From Palsa-883 sp963847615 (GTDB taxonomy: Bacteria > Pseudomonadota > Alphaproteobacteria > Acetobacterales > Acetobacteraceae), in contig CAWKAN010000015.1 of the NCBI GenBank assembly GCA_963847615.1, positions 1 through 64,000 on the forward strand: a stretch of DNA of 64,000 nucleotides, read 5' to 3'. Both the position numbers and the translations under genes were made by a program. Numbering within the stretch: the stretch's first letter is position 1; every line of letters starts with the position of its first letter. This document shows positions 27,371 to 37,089 of the stretch, piece by piece. The notes below the pieces were generated by a model that saw only the letters and a program-made list of their open reading frames with translations, did no database searches and had not been told where the DNA came from.

Positions 27371-27589
27371 TTTGCCCTTGCGGCGCTCGATCGCCTTGCT
27401 GGGGGAGATGATCCGCCGCACCGCCGCCGGGAAGGCGAAGAGCGGGATCGCCTGCTGCCCTTGCCGCCGCCAGGCTTGCGCTCGCGAAGGCGGGCATGTC
27501 CCCGCAAACGGGGGAGGCGGGGAGATGGCGGGGCGTTTCCTGCCCCAGGCGCCGGTCGGCTTCTCACCGGCGATCGAATCGAGTTCTGC

Positions 27590-27832
27590 TCAGCCCAATC
27601 GCAGCAGGCTGGCGATGGAGACGTCTTCGTCGATGTCGGGCCAGTGAATGCCCTCGCCCCGCCCGATAAATCGCCAATGCGCCCGCTGTTCCGGCGTGGC
27701 GTCACGCAGTCGCGGCAGCCAGGCGAGGGGGGCCGACAACTCACGGCCATCCGCCAGCACAACGTGCAGCTCCGCCTCGGTGACCGTCACATCCACCGCG
27801 GTCGGATCCAACCTAATGGTCGAAATACTCAT
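27590..27832 (-). CDS. DUF2442 protein
   Basis: An 80-residue protein matching DUF2442: VTVTEAELHVVLADGRELSAPLAWLPRL, then WRFIGRGEGIHWPDIDEDVSIASLL. The IHWPDIDEDIS-type ending is the family hallmark. Its ATG lies 20 bases inside the 3' end of the DUF4160 gene, so the two are co-translated. DUF4160/DUF2442 pairs recur in many bacterial genomes and behave like two-gene toxin-antitoxin modules, though the biochemical role is not established. Confidence 0.85.
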   Translation of the reverse strand: MSISTIRLDPTAVDVTVTEAELHVVLADGRELSAPLAWLPRLRDATPEQRAHWRFIGRGEGIHWPDIDEDVSIASLLRLG

Positions 27833-28049
27833 GCCAAGCCTCCAGCAAGACCGTGCGGTGCGCGATCACCAAGGCCCTTGCCCGCGTCGGTTCATGCGAG
27901 CGGAAACGATGGGACTCCGCAAGCTCTACAGGAACCAGCCAGTACTTCGCCAGCTTGTCACCGTACTCAATGTGGATGTGCGGCGGCTCAACGCCGTCCA
28001 GGGCGTAGAAATAGAATCGGAATCCATCGAAGCGCAGGACGGTCGGCAT
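27813..28049 (-). CDS. DUF4160 protein
   Basis: A 78-residue protein matching DUF4160: MPTVLRFDGFRFYFYALDG, then EPPHIHIEYGDKLAKYWL and a C-terminal ARALVIAHRTVLLEAWHEYF. The HIHI/HIHVE box is the conserved core. It is the first gene of the DUF4160/DUF2442 pair. A large palindromic repeat lies immediately upstream (28100-28429), so the promoter must be short or lie within that repeat. Confidence 0.85.
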   Translation of the reverse strand: MPTVLRFDGFRFYFYALDGVEPPHIHIEYGDKLAKYWLVPVELAESHRFRSHEPTRARALVIAHRTVLLEAWHEYFDH

Positions 28050-28099
28050 TCGCCGGGCGTAGCGGACCGGGCATGAACAAACGGTAAGCGGTCCCCACG

Positions 28100-28429
28100 C
28101 AGGGCAATCGGGTGAAGCGACGGCAGGCCGGGGCTCCGCCCCAGACCCCACCAAGGGGCGCTGCCCCTTGGAACCCCGCCAAGGGCGGAGCCCTTGGAAC
28201 CCTTCACTGGGAGTGTGGGGAGGGGGAGGGGGCGGGCGGGCGAGGCGAAGGGGCGCCGTCCAGCAGGCTGGACGGCGCCCCTTCGCCTCGCCCGCCCGCC
28301 CCCCCCTCCCCACACTCCCAGTCATGGAGTCCAGAGGCCGCTGCCTCTGGTGGGGGTCCAGGGGGCAAAGCCCCCTGGCGGGGTTCGGGGCGGAGCCCCG
28401 GCCTGCCGTCGCTTCACCCGATTGCCCTG
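28100..28429. repeat. Nested palindromic repeat, copy 1 (330 bp)
   Basis: The two halves of this block are near-perfect reverse complements over the whole length. The outer arm starts CAGGGCAATCGGGTGAAGCG and is mirrored at 28405-28429. Inside are sub-palindromes of the types GGGGCTCCGCCCC, AAGGGGCGCTGCCCCTT and AAGGGCGGAGCCCTT. The centre near 28265 is the unique palindrome GCGCCGTCCAGC-AG-GCTGGACGGCGC. Related copies lie at 47771-48082 and 52929-53169. It sits between DUF4160 and the helicase gene. Confidence 0.9.
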
Positions 28430-28482
28430 GGTCCCCACGCGCCGCTTGCAATCCGCCGCTCGACCCCCAACCATCCTGCCCC

Positions 28483-31020
<2,538 letters not shown>

Positions 31021-31105
31021 CGGGCAGGCGAAGGCTTGCGGCTGGCCGTAGCACGCGCCATCTTGCCGTCGGCGGGCGCAAGGCAACCCGACCGGAGGTA
31101 GGCCC

Positions 31106-31363
31106 ATGGGCGAAACGGTCTCCGTCGCCGAAGTGAAGAAGAACTTCGAACTCTATCAGGATCGGGCACTCCGCACGCCGGTCACGGTGACCAGTCATGG
31201 CCGTCCTTCCGTCGTGATCCTCGCGGCTGACGAGTACGAGCGCCTGCGAAGCCTGGACCGACAGGCGCTCTCGATCACCGAACTGAGCGAGGCCGATATC
31301 GCGGCAATCGCCACGGCTCGGATTCCCGAGGGCAAGCGGTATCGCACCGACAACCTGCGCTGA
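31106..31363 (+). CDS. Phd/YefM-family antitoxin
   Basis: An 85-residue DNA-binding antitoxin: ETVSVAEVKKNFELYQDRAL, TVTSHGRPSVVILAADEYERL, with a C-terminal toxin-binding tail LSEADIAAIATARIPEG. Its TGA shares its last base with the ATG of the PemK-like gene (TGATG), the typical layout of an antitoxin-toxin operon. It would neutralise that toxin and repress its own promoter. Confidence 0.88.
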   Translation: MGETVSVAEVKKNFELYQDRALRTPVTVTSHGRPSVVILAADEYERLRSLDRQALSITELSEADIAAIATARIPEGKRYRTDNLR

Positions 31364-31800
31364 TGCCGCTGCCTCGCCCGGAGCCGGGCCTGGTCCTCTC
31401 ATACGCGTATCTGTGGCGACACGAACACAATCGAGGTCTGGAGGAAGGCCTTAAAGCCCGACCCTGTGCTGTGGTGCTGGCGGCCCAGAGACAGGACGGA
31501 AAAACCATTGTGACGGTCGCGCCAATCACGCATCGGCCGCCGTCCAACTCGATGCGGGCGATCCTGCTGCCGGCGGGTGTCAAACGCCACCTTGGCCTGG
31601 ACACGGGGGCGTCGTGGATCATCGCCGATGAGGTGAACCGCTTCGCCTGGCCTGGGCCTGATCTGCGACCGGTGTCGCGGCACGCGGCGGACCAGTTCGC
31701 CTACGGTTTTTTGCCAGAGGACGTGTTCGACGCGTTGCGGGCACGCATGCTCGCCCTGTACCGCGCCGGCGTGCTTCGGATGACACCGCGTTCCGAGTAA
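31363..31800 (+). CDS. PemK/MazF-like toxin
   Basis: A 145-residue protein beginning PLPRPEPGLVLSYAYLWRHE, the PG-type N-terminus of PemK/MazF-like proteins, followed by RPCAVVLAAQ, VTVAPITHRPP and GASWIIADEVNRFAWPG. MazF-family toxins are mRNA endoribonucleases; this longer variant belongs to a less studied subgroup often annotated as plasmid-maintenance growth inhibitor. Pairing a PemK-like toxin with a Phd-type antitoxin is mix-and-match but known. Confidence 0.75.
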   Translation: MPLPRPEPGLVLSYAYLWRHEHNRGLEEGLKARPCAVVLAAQRQDGKTIVTVAPITHRPPSNSMRAILLPAGVKRHLGLDTGASWIIADEVNRFAWPGPDLRPVSRHAADQFAYGFLPEDVFDALRARMLALYRAGVLRMTPRSE

Positions 31801-31850
31801 GAACTGGCGGAGTGGCGCATACGATCCGATGCGCGTCGCCGCGCCGCGCC

Positions 31851-31874
31851 TTACCAAGCGTCGAGGTAGATCAA
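31851..31874 (-). pseudogene. Truncated start of a PIN-domain toxin gene
   Basis: Overlapping the stop of the downstream-listed antitoxin, the minus strand reads TTG-ATC-TAC-CTC-GAC-GCT-TGG-TAA, i.e. (M)IYLDAW-stop. MIYLDAs/T is the invariant first strand of VapC-type PIN toxins, with the first catalytic Asp. The frame ends after seven codons and no further PIN sequence follows toward 31801, so the toxin appears deleted. Confidence 0.45.
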
Positions 31875-32137
31875 TCCCACGATGCCCGTTCCGCCTGGAT
31901 GGCGGCGTCGATTTCCTCCGCGGATCGTTGCGCGTCAGGCGGCAAGGGATGGCGCGCCAGCCAGTCGAGAATGGCCGAGGCGCGCCCCGTGTCGATTGTT
32001 CTGGCCGGCGTCTCTCCGATTGGCACCAGCCGCGCCACCGGCTCGCCATCCTCGGCGATCACAACCTCGGCTCCAGCCTGCACGGACCGGATAAGTTGCG
32101 ACAGCCGGCTCATGGCCTCGGGGATGGTCACCTGCAT
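31871..32137 (-). CDS. Phd/VapB-family antitoxin, apparently orphaned
   Basis: An 88-residue antitoxin: MQVTIPEAMSRLSQLIRSVQAG, VVIAEDGEPVARLVPIG, and a tail ILDWLARHPLPPDAQRSAEEIDAAIQAERASWD. In related operons the stop overlaps the start of a vapC gene; here only the first seven codons of such a gene remain (31851-31874). The protein itself is intact and may still bind DNA or act on other VapC toxins. Confidence 0.82.
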   Translation of the reverse strand: MQVTIPEAMSRLSQLIRSVQAGAEVVIAEDGEPVARLVPIGETPARTIDTGRASAILDWLARHPLPPDAQRSAEEIDAAIQAERASWD

Positions 32138-32664
32138 GGTCAACTCCTGCCTCTGGCGTCGGAGGCTAGCATATGCGTCCGGGACGGTCAGGCGGCATCT
32201 CGAAGTGCCCGCTCTATCCACGGCTCTGGCCGTACTGAAGCGGTAGGGGCCACGTAGGACAAGCAGGGGAAGGTTCGAGAGAATTGGAATAAGAGGGTTT
32301 TGTCCTCAAATAGACATTGCGAAACCCCTGATATTTCGCTATTTTATGGGTCGCCATGGAAGTGGCCAATGCGCACAAGCGCTGAACAACAGCACGACCT
32401 TGAGGCAGATCAGGTAGCAAGAAACCTTGCCAACCCGCGGTCGGCACCGCGAGTAAATCGATGAGGTGCCGACGATCGAAGCCAAGACCGGGGGCTTTCT
32501 GGCCAGGTTCATCGCCATGGCAGTGGCGATCGCGGTTGCCGTCACCGGGTCCTACGGGCTCGCGACCGGATAGTACGCAGCCATCGAGATGATCTGGGCC
32601 ATCGCCGGCCATTGGTCGGCGCCGTTATGGCCTACTCCTTCGGTGCCCATCGGAGAGATTCGGG
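32138..32664. other. 527-bp gap between orphan antitoxin and RHH gene
   Basis: Mostly without recognisable genes and lower in G+C around 32280-32400. It contains one small frame that could encode a membrane peptide (32466-32573, listed). The right end carries the ribosome site GGAGAG for the next gene. Confidence 0.4.
32466..32573 (+). CDS. Possible 35-residue membrane peptide
   Basis: GTG 32466 opens (M)PTIEAKTGGFLARFIAMAVA followed by IAVAVTGSYGLATG and TAG. It has a basic-acidic head and one hydrophobic helix, as in small membrane proteins or type I toxin-like peptides. Ribosome-site support is weak (GAG directly upstream only). No homologue is known to me; it may be chance. Confidence 0.25.
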   Translation: MPTIEAKTGGFLARFIAMAVAIAVAVTGSYGLATG

Positions 32665-32946
32665 ATGAACAACCTGACCGTGGTGCCAAGCACCGCAAGC
32701 AAGGCGAAACACCCAGCCGAGGCCAGGGACAAGCTGGTGAAAAACCGCGTGCAGTTCGATCTCGCCCCCCGCGCCATGGAGCGCCTCAACACACTGAAGC
32801 GGAAGACCGAGGCGACCTCCTATGCCGAGGTGGTGAAGAACGCGCTCCGCCTGTACGAGGCCCTGATCGAGGAAACCGAAGGGGGAAAACAGTTCCTGGT
32901 GCGCGACCCGAACGGGCAGGTCTCGCCCTACCGGCTGTTCCTGTAG
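32665..32946 (+). CDS. Ribbon-helix-helix-like protein
   Basis: A 93-residue protein. The centre, VQFDLAPRAMERLNTLKRKTEATSYAEVVKNAL (about residues 29-61; split motifs VQFDLAPRAMERL and SYAEVVKNALRLYE), has the strand-helix-helix pattern of CopG/Arc-type DNA-binding proteins. The end, GGKQFLVRDPNGQVSPYRL, is conserved in small alphaproteobacterial proteins of this kind. The start is well set by GGAGAG seven bases before the ATG. It could be a solitary regulator or an antitoxin; no toxin gene is adjacent. Confidence 0.75.
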   Translation: MNNLTVVPSTASKAKHPAEARDKLVKNRVQFDLAPRAMERLNTLKRKTEATSYAEVVKNALRLYEALIEETEGGKQFLVRDPNGQVSPYRLFL

Positions 32947-32962
32947 GCCACGGAGCGCCCCG

Positions 32963-33250
32963 ATTCCCGACCAGGAGGACCGCGACTGGCAGCGCCTCGA
33001 CAAATGGCTGTGGTGCGCCCGCTTCATGCGCCAACGCGCCGACTGCGTCCGGCTGGTCGCCCAGGGCTCGATCCGCATCAACCGCCAGCCGACCGAGAAG
33101 GCGCATGCCAGGCTGCGCGTCGGCGACGTGCTGACCTTGCCGGCGCATGGCACGGTGCGGGTGATCCGGGTCGCCGCGCTGGCCGACCGCCGCGGCCCCG
33201 CCCCGGAAGCCCGCATGCTTTATGAGGAGATCGCCGAGATCGACCCCTGA
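32963..33250 (+). CDS. S4-domain RNA-binding protein (Hsp15-like), probable ATT start
   Basis: About 95 residues. The S4 motif is WQRLDKWLWCARFMRQRADC, then VRLVAQGSIRINRQPTEKAH and RLRVGDVLTLPAHGTVRVIRV. The first in-frame ATG (33026) would delete the first S4 helix, so the true start is upstream. No ATG, GTG or TTG exists in frame for at least 70 bases before it; ATT at 32963 has GGAG at seven bases and gives (I/M)PDQEDRDWQRLDKW, a normal length. Hsp15-type proteins bind stalled 50S subunits. In related genomes it follows the SUV3-like helicase and precedes fdxA. Confidence 0.8.
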   Translation: MPDQEDRDWQRLDKWLWCARFMRQRADCVRLVAQGSIRINRQPTEKAHARLRVGDVLTLPAHGTVRVIRVAALADRRGPAPEARMLYEEIAEIDP

Positions 33251-33350
33251 TCCGTCATAAAAGCGCGGCCCCGGACCTTGCGCCGCAGCACAAACGCCGC
33301 CATACGCCTGCCTCTGTTGCCACCGTTTCTGCCCATTCCCGGGGGTCCGC

Positions 33351-33683
33351 ATGACCTACGTGGTCACCGAGAACTGCATTCGCTGCAAGTACATGGACTG
33401 CGTGGAGGTGTGTCCGGTGGACTGCTTCTACGTCGGCGCCAACATGCTGGTCATCCACCCCGACGAATGCATCGATTGCGGCGTGTGCGAGCCGGAGTGC
33501 CCGGCCGAGGCGATCGTGCCGGACAGCGACGACAAGGCCACCGAGTGGCTGGAGCTGAACCGCAGCTACGCGCTGACCTGGCCGAACATCACCCGCAAGG
33601 GCGAGGCGCCGGCCGACGCCGACGAATGGAAGGACAAGCCGGGCAAGAAGGCGCAGTTCGACCCCGAGCCGGGTACCCCCTGA
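33351..33683 (+). CDS. fdxA: 7Fe ferredoxin (3Fe-4S/4Fe-4S)
   Basis: A 110-residue FdxA-type ferredoxin. MTYVVTENCIRCKYMDCVEV carries the first Cys set ending CPVDC, and ECIDCGVCEPECPAEAI the second. The C-terminal extension (LELNRSYALTWPNITRKG) is the usual one for FdxA of Alphaproteobacteria. It transfers electrons; partners are not fixed here. The gene lies between the S4 protein and carD, the conserved order. Confidence 0.95.
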   Translation: MTYVVTENCIRCKYMDCVEVCPVDCFYVGANMLVIHPDECIDCGVCEPECPAEAIVPDSDDKATEWLELNRSYALTWPNITRKGEAPADADEWKDKPGKKAQFDPEPGTP

Positions 33684-33717
33684 CCTGGGTTTTCCTGGCG
33701 CACGCCTCGCTAACCCC

Positions 33718-33746
33718 CTGCCAAGGCGCCGAATTCGTGCTATATT
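33718..33746 (+). promoter_or_regulatory. Putative sigma-70 promoter of carD
   Basis: CTGCCA (33718) and TATATT (33741) are spaced by 17 bases, with an A/T-rich stretch (TATATTATAAAAAATT) that stands out sharply from its surroundings. The expected transcript start is near 33753, about 145 bases before the carD GTG. Called by eye only. Confidence 0.45.
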
Positions 33747-33896
33747 ATAAAAAATTGACAGCGACGGCGGGTGGGGGAGCCGGGTCGTCAGGTCAGTATT
33801 TCCAGGAGAAGGGCCCTTGAACCGGACCGTGGAGGCTTGGTGCATGGCACTTGGCGCGGTCGTGGTGGCTGGGGCTCGCAAGATGAAGGTCCGGAC

Positions 33897-34889
33897 GTGA
33901 CAAGTACGAAGGCATCTGGAGGAACTCCGGCATCGGCCCGCACCGTGAAGGCGGCGGCGGGCGCGGCGCCGCGCGCGCACGCCGCCGGTGGCGCTGCCGC
34001 TTCGGGCAAGCCGACGGCGAAACCGGTAGCGAAGGCCACGCCGAAGCCGGCGGCGAAGGTTGCACCGAAGGCGGCGGGCGCTGCGATGGCCAAGGTCCCG
34101 CCAAAGGCCGCCGTGCCTGCCACGGCCGCGCCGCCCGCTGCCGCCAGGCCGGTGCCCATCGCGCCTGCCAGGCCCGCCGCCAGGGCGCCGGTCGCCCAGG
34201 CGGCGGCGGCGCCGCAGGTGATGAAAACTGCGCCGGCGGCACCCGCTTCCGGCGCCGCGGCCGCGCGGGCCGATCGTTCCGCCACGGCCCAGGCCTCGCG
34301 GCACCCGATCCCGCCGCCGGTGCGGGCACCGCTGCCAGGTCACCTCGATCGTCGGCCCGGACAGATCGATCGCAATCCCCCACGCCCGCCCAGCAAGGCG
34401 GAAATCTTCGTCGAGGGCGATTACGTGGTCTACCCGACCCATGGCGTCGGCAAGGTGGAGCGAATCGCCATCGAGGAAATCGCCGGCCACCGGCTGGAAC
34501 TGATCCATATCACCTTCGAAGAGAACCGCATGACCCTGCGCGTGCCGGTCGCCAAGGCACGCAGCGCCGGCTTGCGCAAACTCGCCACGCGCAAGCTGTT
34601 CGACGAGGCGATGACGCTGCTGAGGGGCCGCGCCCGGATCAAGCGCACCATGTGGTCGCGCCGCGCCCAGGAATACGAGGCGAAGATCAACTCGGGCGAC
34701 CCGTTGGCCATCGCCGAGGTGGTGCGCGACCTGCACCGCAACGCCGGCCAGCCCGATCAGAGCTTCTCCGAGCGGCAGATCTACGAGGCCGCGCTGGACC
34801 GGCTGGCCGCCGAGCTGGCCGCGCTGGACAAGACCGACAAACCCACCGCGGTGGTCAAGCTGGGCGATTTCCTGAAGACCGTCGCATAG
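33897..34889 (+). CDS. carD: CarD/CdnL-family transcription regulator with long Ala/Pro/Lys-rich N-terminal tail
   Basis: About 330 residues from GTG 33897 (GAAGG upstream). Residues 1-165 are low complexity, with repeats of the type KPxAKxxPKPAAK and then Pro/Ala/Arg-rich sequence like a histone-H1 tail. The conserved CarD part starts at AEIFVEGDYVVYPTHGVGKVE, contacts RNA polymerase through the Tudor-like fold, and continues with RMTLRVPVAKARSAGLRKL and the helical DNA-contacting half MWSRRAQEYEAKINSGD. CdnL proteins stabilise open complexes at rRNA and growth genes. The usual protein is about half this size, so the tail roughly doubles it. Confidence 0.9.
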   Translation: MTSTKASGGTPASARTVKAAAGAAPRAHAAGGAAASGKPTAKPVAKATPKPAAKVAPKAAGAAMAKVPPKAAVPATAAPPAAARPVPIAPARPAARAPVAQAAAAPQVMKTAPAAPASGAAAARADRSATAQASRHPIPPPVRAPLPGHLDRRPGQIDRNPPRPPSKAEIFVEGDYVVYPTHGVGKVERIAIEEIAGHRLELIHITFEENRMTLRVPVAKARSAGLRKLATRKLFDEAMTLLRGRARIKRTMWSRRAQEYEAKINSGDPLAIAEVVRDLHRNAGQPDQSFSERQIYEAALDRLAAELAALDKTDKPTAVVKLGDFLKTVA

Positions 34890-34909
34890 CGACCGCCCGG
34901 CCGGGGCGG

Positions 34910-35835
34910 CTAGCCTGCCGCGCCGCCGCCGCCGGCCAGCGACTGCCGCAGGAAGCTCCGCAGGTGCGCCACGTGGCCGTCGCGGGCGGCACCGGGGCGG
35001 CGGCGAATGATCATGTCCCACGACCCGGGCAGCGAGCAGTCGGCGAAGGGGCGCACCAGGCGTCCGTTCGCCAGCTCGAAGTCGATCAGTGGCCGGCGGC
35101 CGAGCGCAATTCCTGCCCCCGCGACGGCTGCCGCGATCGCCGCGTTGAAGGTCCTGAACCGCACGATCGTCACCTTGGTCCCGGCGCCCGCGCCGAGCAG
35201 GTCGAGCCAGGTGGACCAGTCCTTTTCCGCGCTGGCGCCGTGATCCTCCTCCAGCAGATTGTGGCGCAACAGCTCGTCCGCGCACCCGCGCAGCCGCAGT
35301 GACGGGCTGCACACCGGGAACACCGTCTCGCTGAACAGCGTCTCGTCGCCCTCCGCCAGCACGCCCGGCCGGGCGCGCAGGATCGCCAGATCAAGCCCCT
35401 CGGCCACCATGTCCGGCACCTGCTCGGTGGCGTGGACCTTCCACTGCACGGACGGGTGCTGGGCCGCGAAGTCCGCCAGCAGCGGCGCCAGCCAGAGCGA
35501 GGCGACGGACCCGTTGGCCGAGATGGCGAGCACCGGGCGCGTCCGCCGGGCACGCGCGCGCACCGCATCGCAGGCCGTGGCGAGCTGGGCGAAGGCGGCC
35601 TCCACCGCTTGCAGCAGGGCGGTCCCCTCGGCGGTGACCGCGGTCAGGCTGGTCCCGGCGCCGTTGTGCGCGCGGGTTCGCAACGCGGCGCCGCGGGCGT
35701 CCTCCAGGTTGCGGATTGGGTGGCTGAGCGCACTGGCGTTGGCATGCCCCGTCGCCCCCGCCTGCGCTAGGCCGCAGTGGGCGCGACCGCGGCAAAGCCG
35801 CGCCACGCGGCGATGGAAGGGATGTGATCGGCCAT
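34910..35835 (-). CDS. LysR-family regulator (GcvA-like), frameshifted near the N-terminus
   Basis: About 308 residues if one missing base near 35780 is restored. ATG 35835 gives MADHIPSIAAWRGFAAVA; the other frame continues RHCGLAQAGAT...SALSHPIRNLEDARGAAL, the LysR helix-turn-helix, though with some unusual residues in the recognition helix. The effector domain is ordinary: ISANGSVASLWLAPLLADF, LDLAILRARPG and GAGIALGRRPLIDFELANGRLV. It is transcribed toward carD. Substitutions in the DNA-binding part may mean early decay as well as a sequence error. Confidence 0.75.
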
Positions 35836-36237
35836 CGCCATGCGCGGCAGCCTTGCTCCGGGCGGCGCCGGGCGGCAAGGCGCGCGCCACCTGTTCTCCG
35901 GCCGACGATATCACCGTTGCTGAACACCCGGCCCAGTGGCTATGCTACCGTCGTTGCGGCCGAATTGGCCGTTCATCGGGAGAATGCCGGCTTTAGCAAT
36001 CTGGCCCCAGCGAACGTGAGCGTGGAGCCACTTAACGCGAAGAGAAGTGCTGCCTTGAAGGTGGATAATTCGAGGGGATTTTTGCAATGAAAGGCAGCAC
36101 GGTCGCCGGTGACGTCGAGCGGTGGTATCTCGGCGTCTGCGGCCACATTCACCTGTCGCACGGCACTCCGCACCTGATCATGCCGTACGAAAGGATTCCG
36201 CGGTTCTGTGGCTCTAGTGATAACCATTAGGCCTTCT
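35836..36237. other. Junction between high-GC backbone and low-GC island
   Basis: About 400 bases where composition falls from the usual high G+C to the low-GC FkbM gene. One small frame with a ribosome site is noted at 36087-36230. No insertion-sequence end is recognised. Confidence 0.4.
36087..36230 (+). CDS. Possible 47-residue peptide upstream of the methyltransferase
   Basis: ATG 36087 has GAGGGG ten bases upstream. The frame reads MKGSTVAGDVERWYLGVCGH, then IHLSHGTPHLIMPYERIPRF, ending at 36230, eight bases before the preferred methyltransferase start. Protein-like composition, but no family is recognised; it may be the end of a lost gene of the island. Confidence 0.3.
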   Translation: MKGSTVAGDVERWYLGVCGHIHLSHGTPHLIMPYERIPRFCGSSDNH

Positions 36238-37041
36238 ATGTCGATAGCGGAACTGGCATCCCTCTATCTGTACAAATACCCCAAATGGGCGCTCATGAAT
36301 TTTGCCGGCGTCTGTCTACGCGAAATAAGCGGACATCGCCTCGCTGCGCCAGACGGCCAGTCTTTCGTTATTCCCTCAAAAATGAAGGGAATTAATTGTT
36401 TTGAAATCGCCATAGGTCGCTACGAACGGGATGAACTTGACCTACTCAGACGAGGGGGGTTTCATCAAGACCATACTATTATTGAAATTGGCGCAAACAT
36501 TGGCTACCTGTCGCGCTACGCGTTTTTGGAATTTCTTGCCTCGGGTGGAAAATACGTCTGTGTCGAGCCAAATTTTTTGTCTCAACAAGCTCTGCGTGCC
36601 AATATGGAGGAATGCAGAAGGTTGGAGCCTAATAAAAAGTTTGAGGTCCTGGTCGCTGCTATTTGCGAGCCAGAGCGAGAAGGGCGTAGTGCAAATTTTT
36701 TGGCCCGCAATACTCTGGGTTCGGGACTGAGCGGGCAGGTCATTGCCAAAAAGCATGATACCATAACCGAGGTTTCGACGCTTTCACTCGGAAGCATTAT
36801 GCGTGATCACGCCCCGAATGGGGCATCTTTGATCTGTGATGCGGAGGGCGGCGAGATCCCCATGATTTTGAATGATCCGGACGCTTTCAAAAACATCCGG
36901 CAAATTCTTATTGAACTTCATGGGCCAGAGAAAACTGGCCGTCATGAAACGCCCGCTTTCATGATTTCAAAACTTCATGGAATGGGGTTTGCTGTCAAAT
37001 TAAACGTCGAAAATAGCTATTTGTTGCAACAATCTCCCTGA
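36238..37041 (+). CDS. FkbM-family SAM-dependent methyltransferase
   Basis: About 267 residues (36208 GTG would add ten). The SAM site is HTIIEIGANIGYLSRYA, then YVCVEPNFLSQQALRANM, with LSLGSIMRDHAPNGASLI and CDAEGGEIPMIL completing the FkbM pattern. Such enzymes O-methylate sugars or polyketide hydroxyls, often in surface-polysaccharide clusters. G+C is below 50%, far under the surrounding genes, and codon use is A/T-rich, a strong sign of recent transfer. Neighbours (glycan-type membrane protein, insertion-sequence scar) fit a polysaccharide-related island fragment. Confidence 0.88.
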   Translation: MSIAELASLYLYKYPKWALMNFAGVCLREISGHRLAAPDGQSFVIPSKMKGINCFEIAIGRYERDELDLLRRGGFHQDHTIIEIGANIGYLSRYAFLEFLASGGKYVCVEPNFLSQQALRANMEECRRLEPNKKFEVLVAAICEPEREGRSANFLARNTLGSGLSGQVIAKKHDTITEVSTLSLGSIMRDHAPNGASLICDAEGGEIPMILNDPDAFKNIRQILIELHGPEKTGRHETPAFMISKLHGMGFAVKLNVENSYLLQQSP

Positions 37042-37089
37042 TAAAAGCGGCCGAAGGAGAGAACCCCAAACCCACGGCTATGCAACGCT

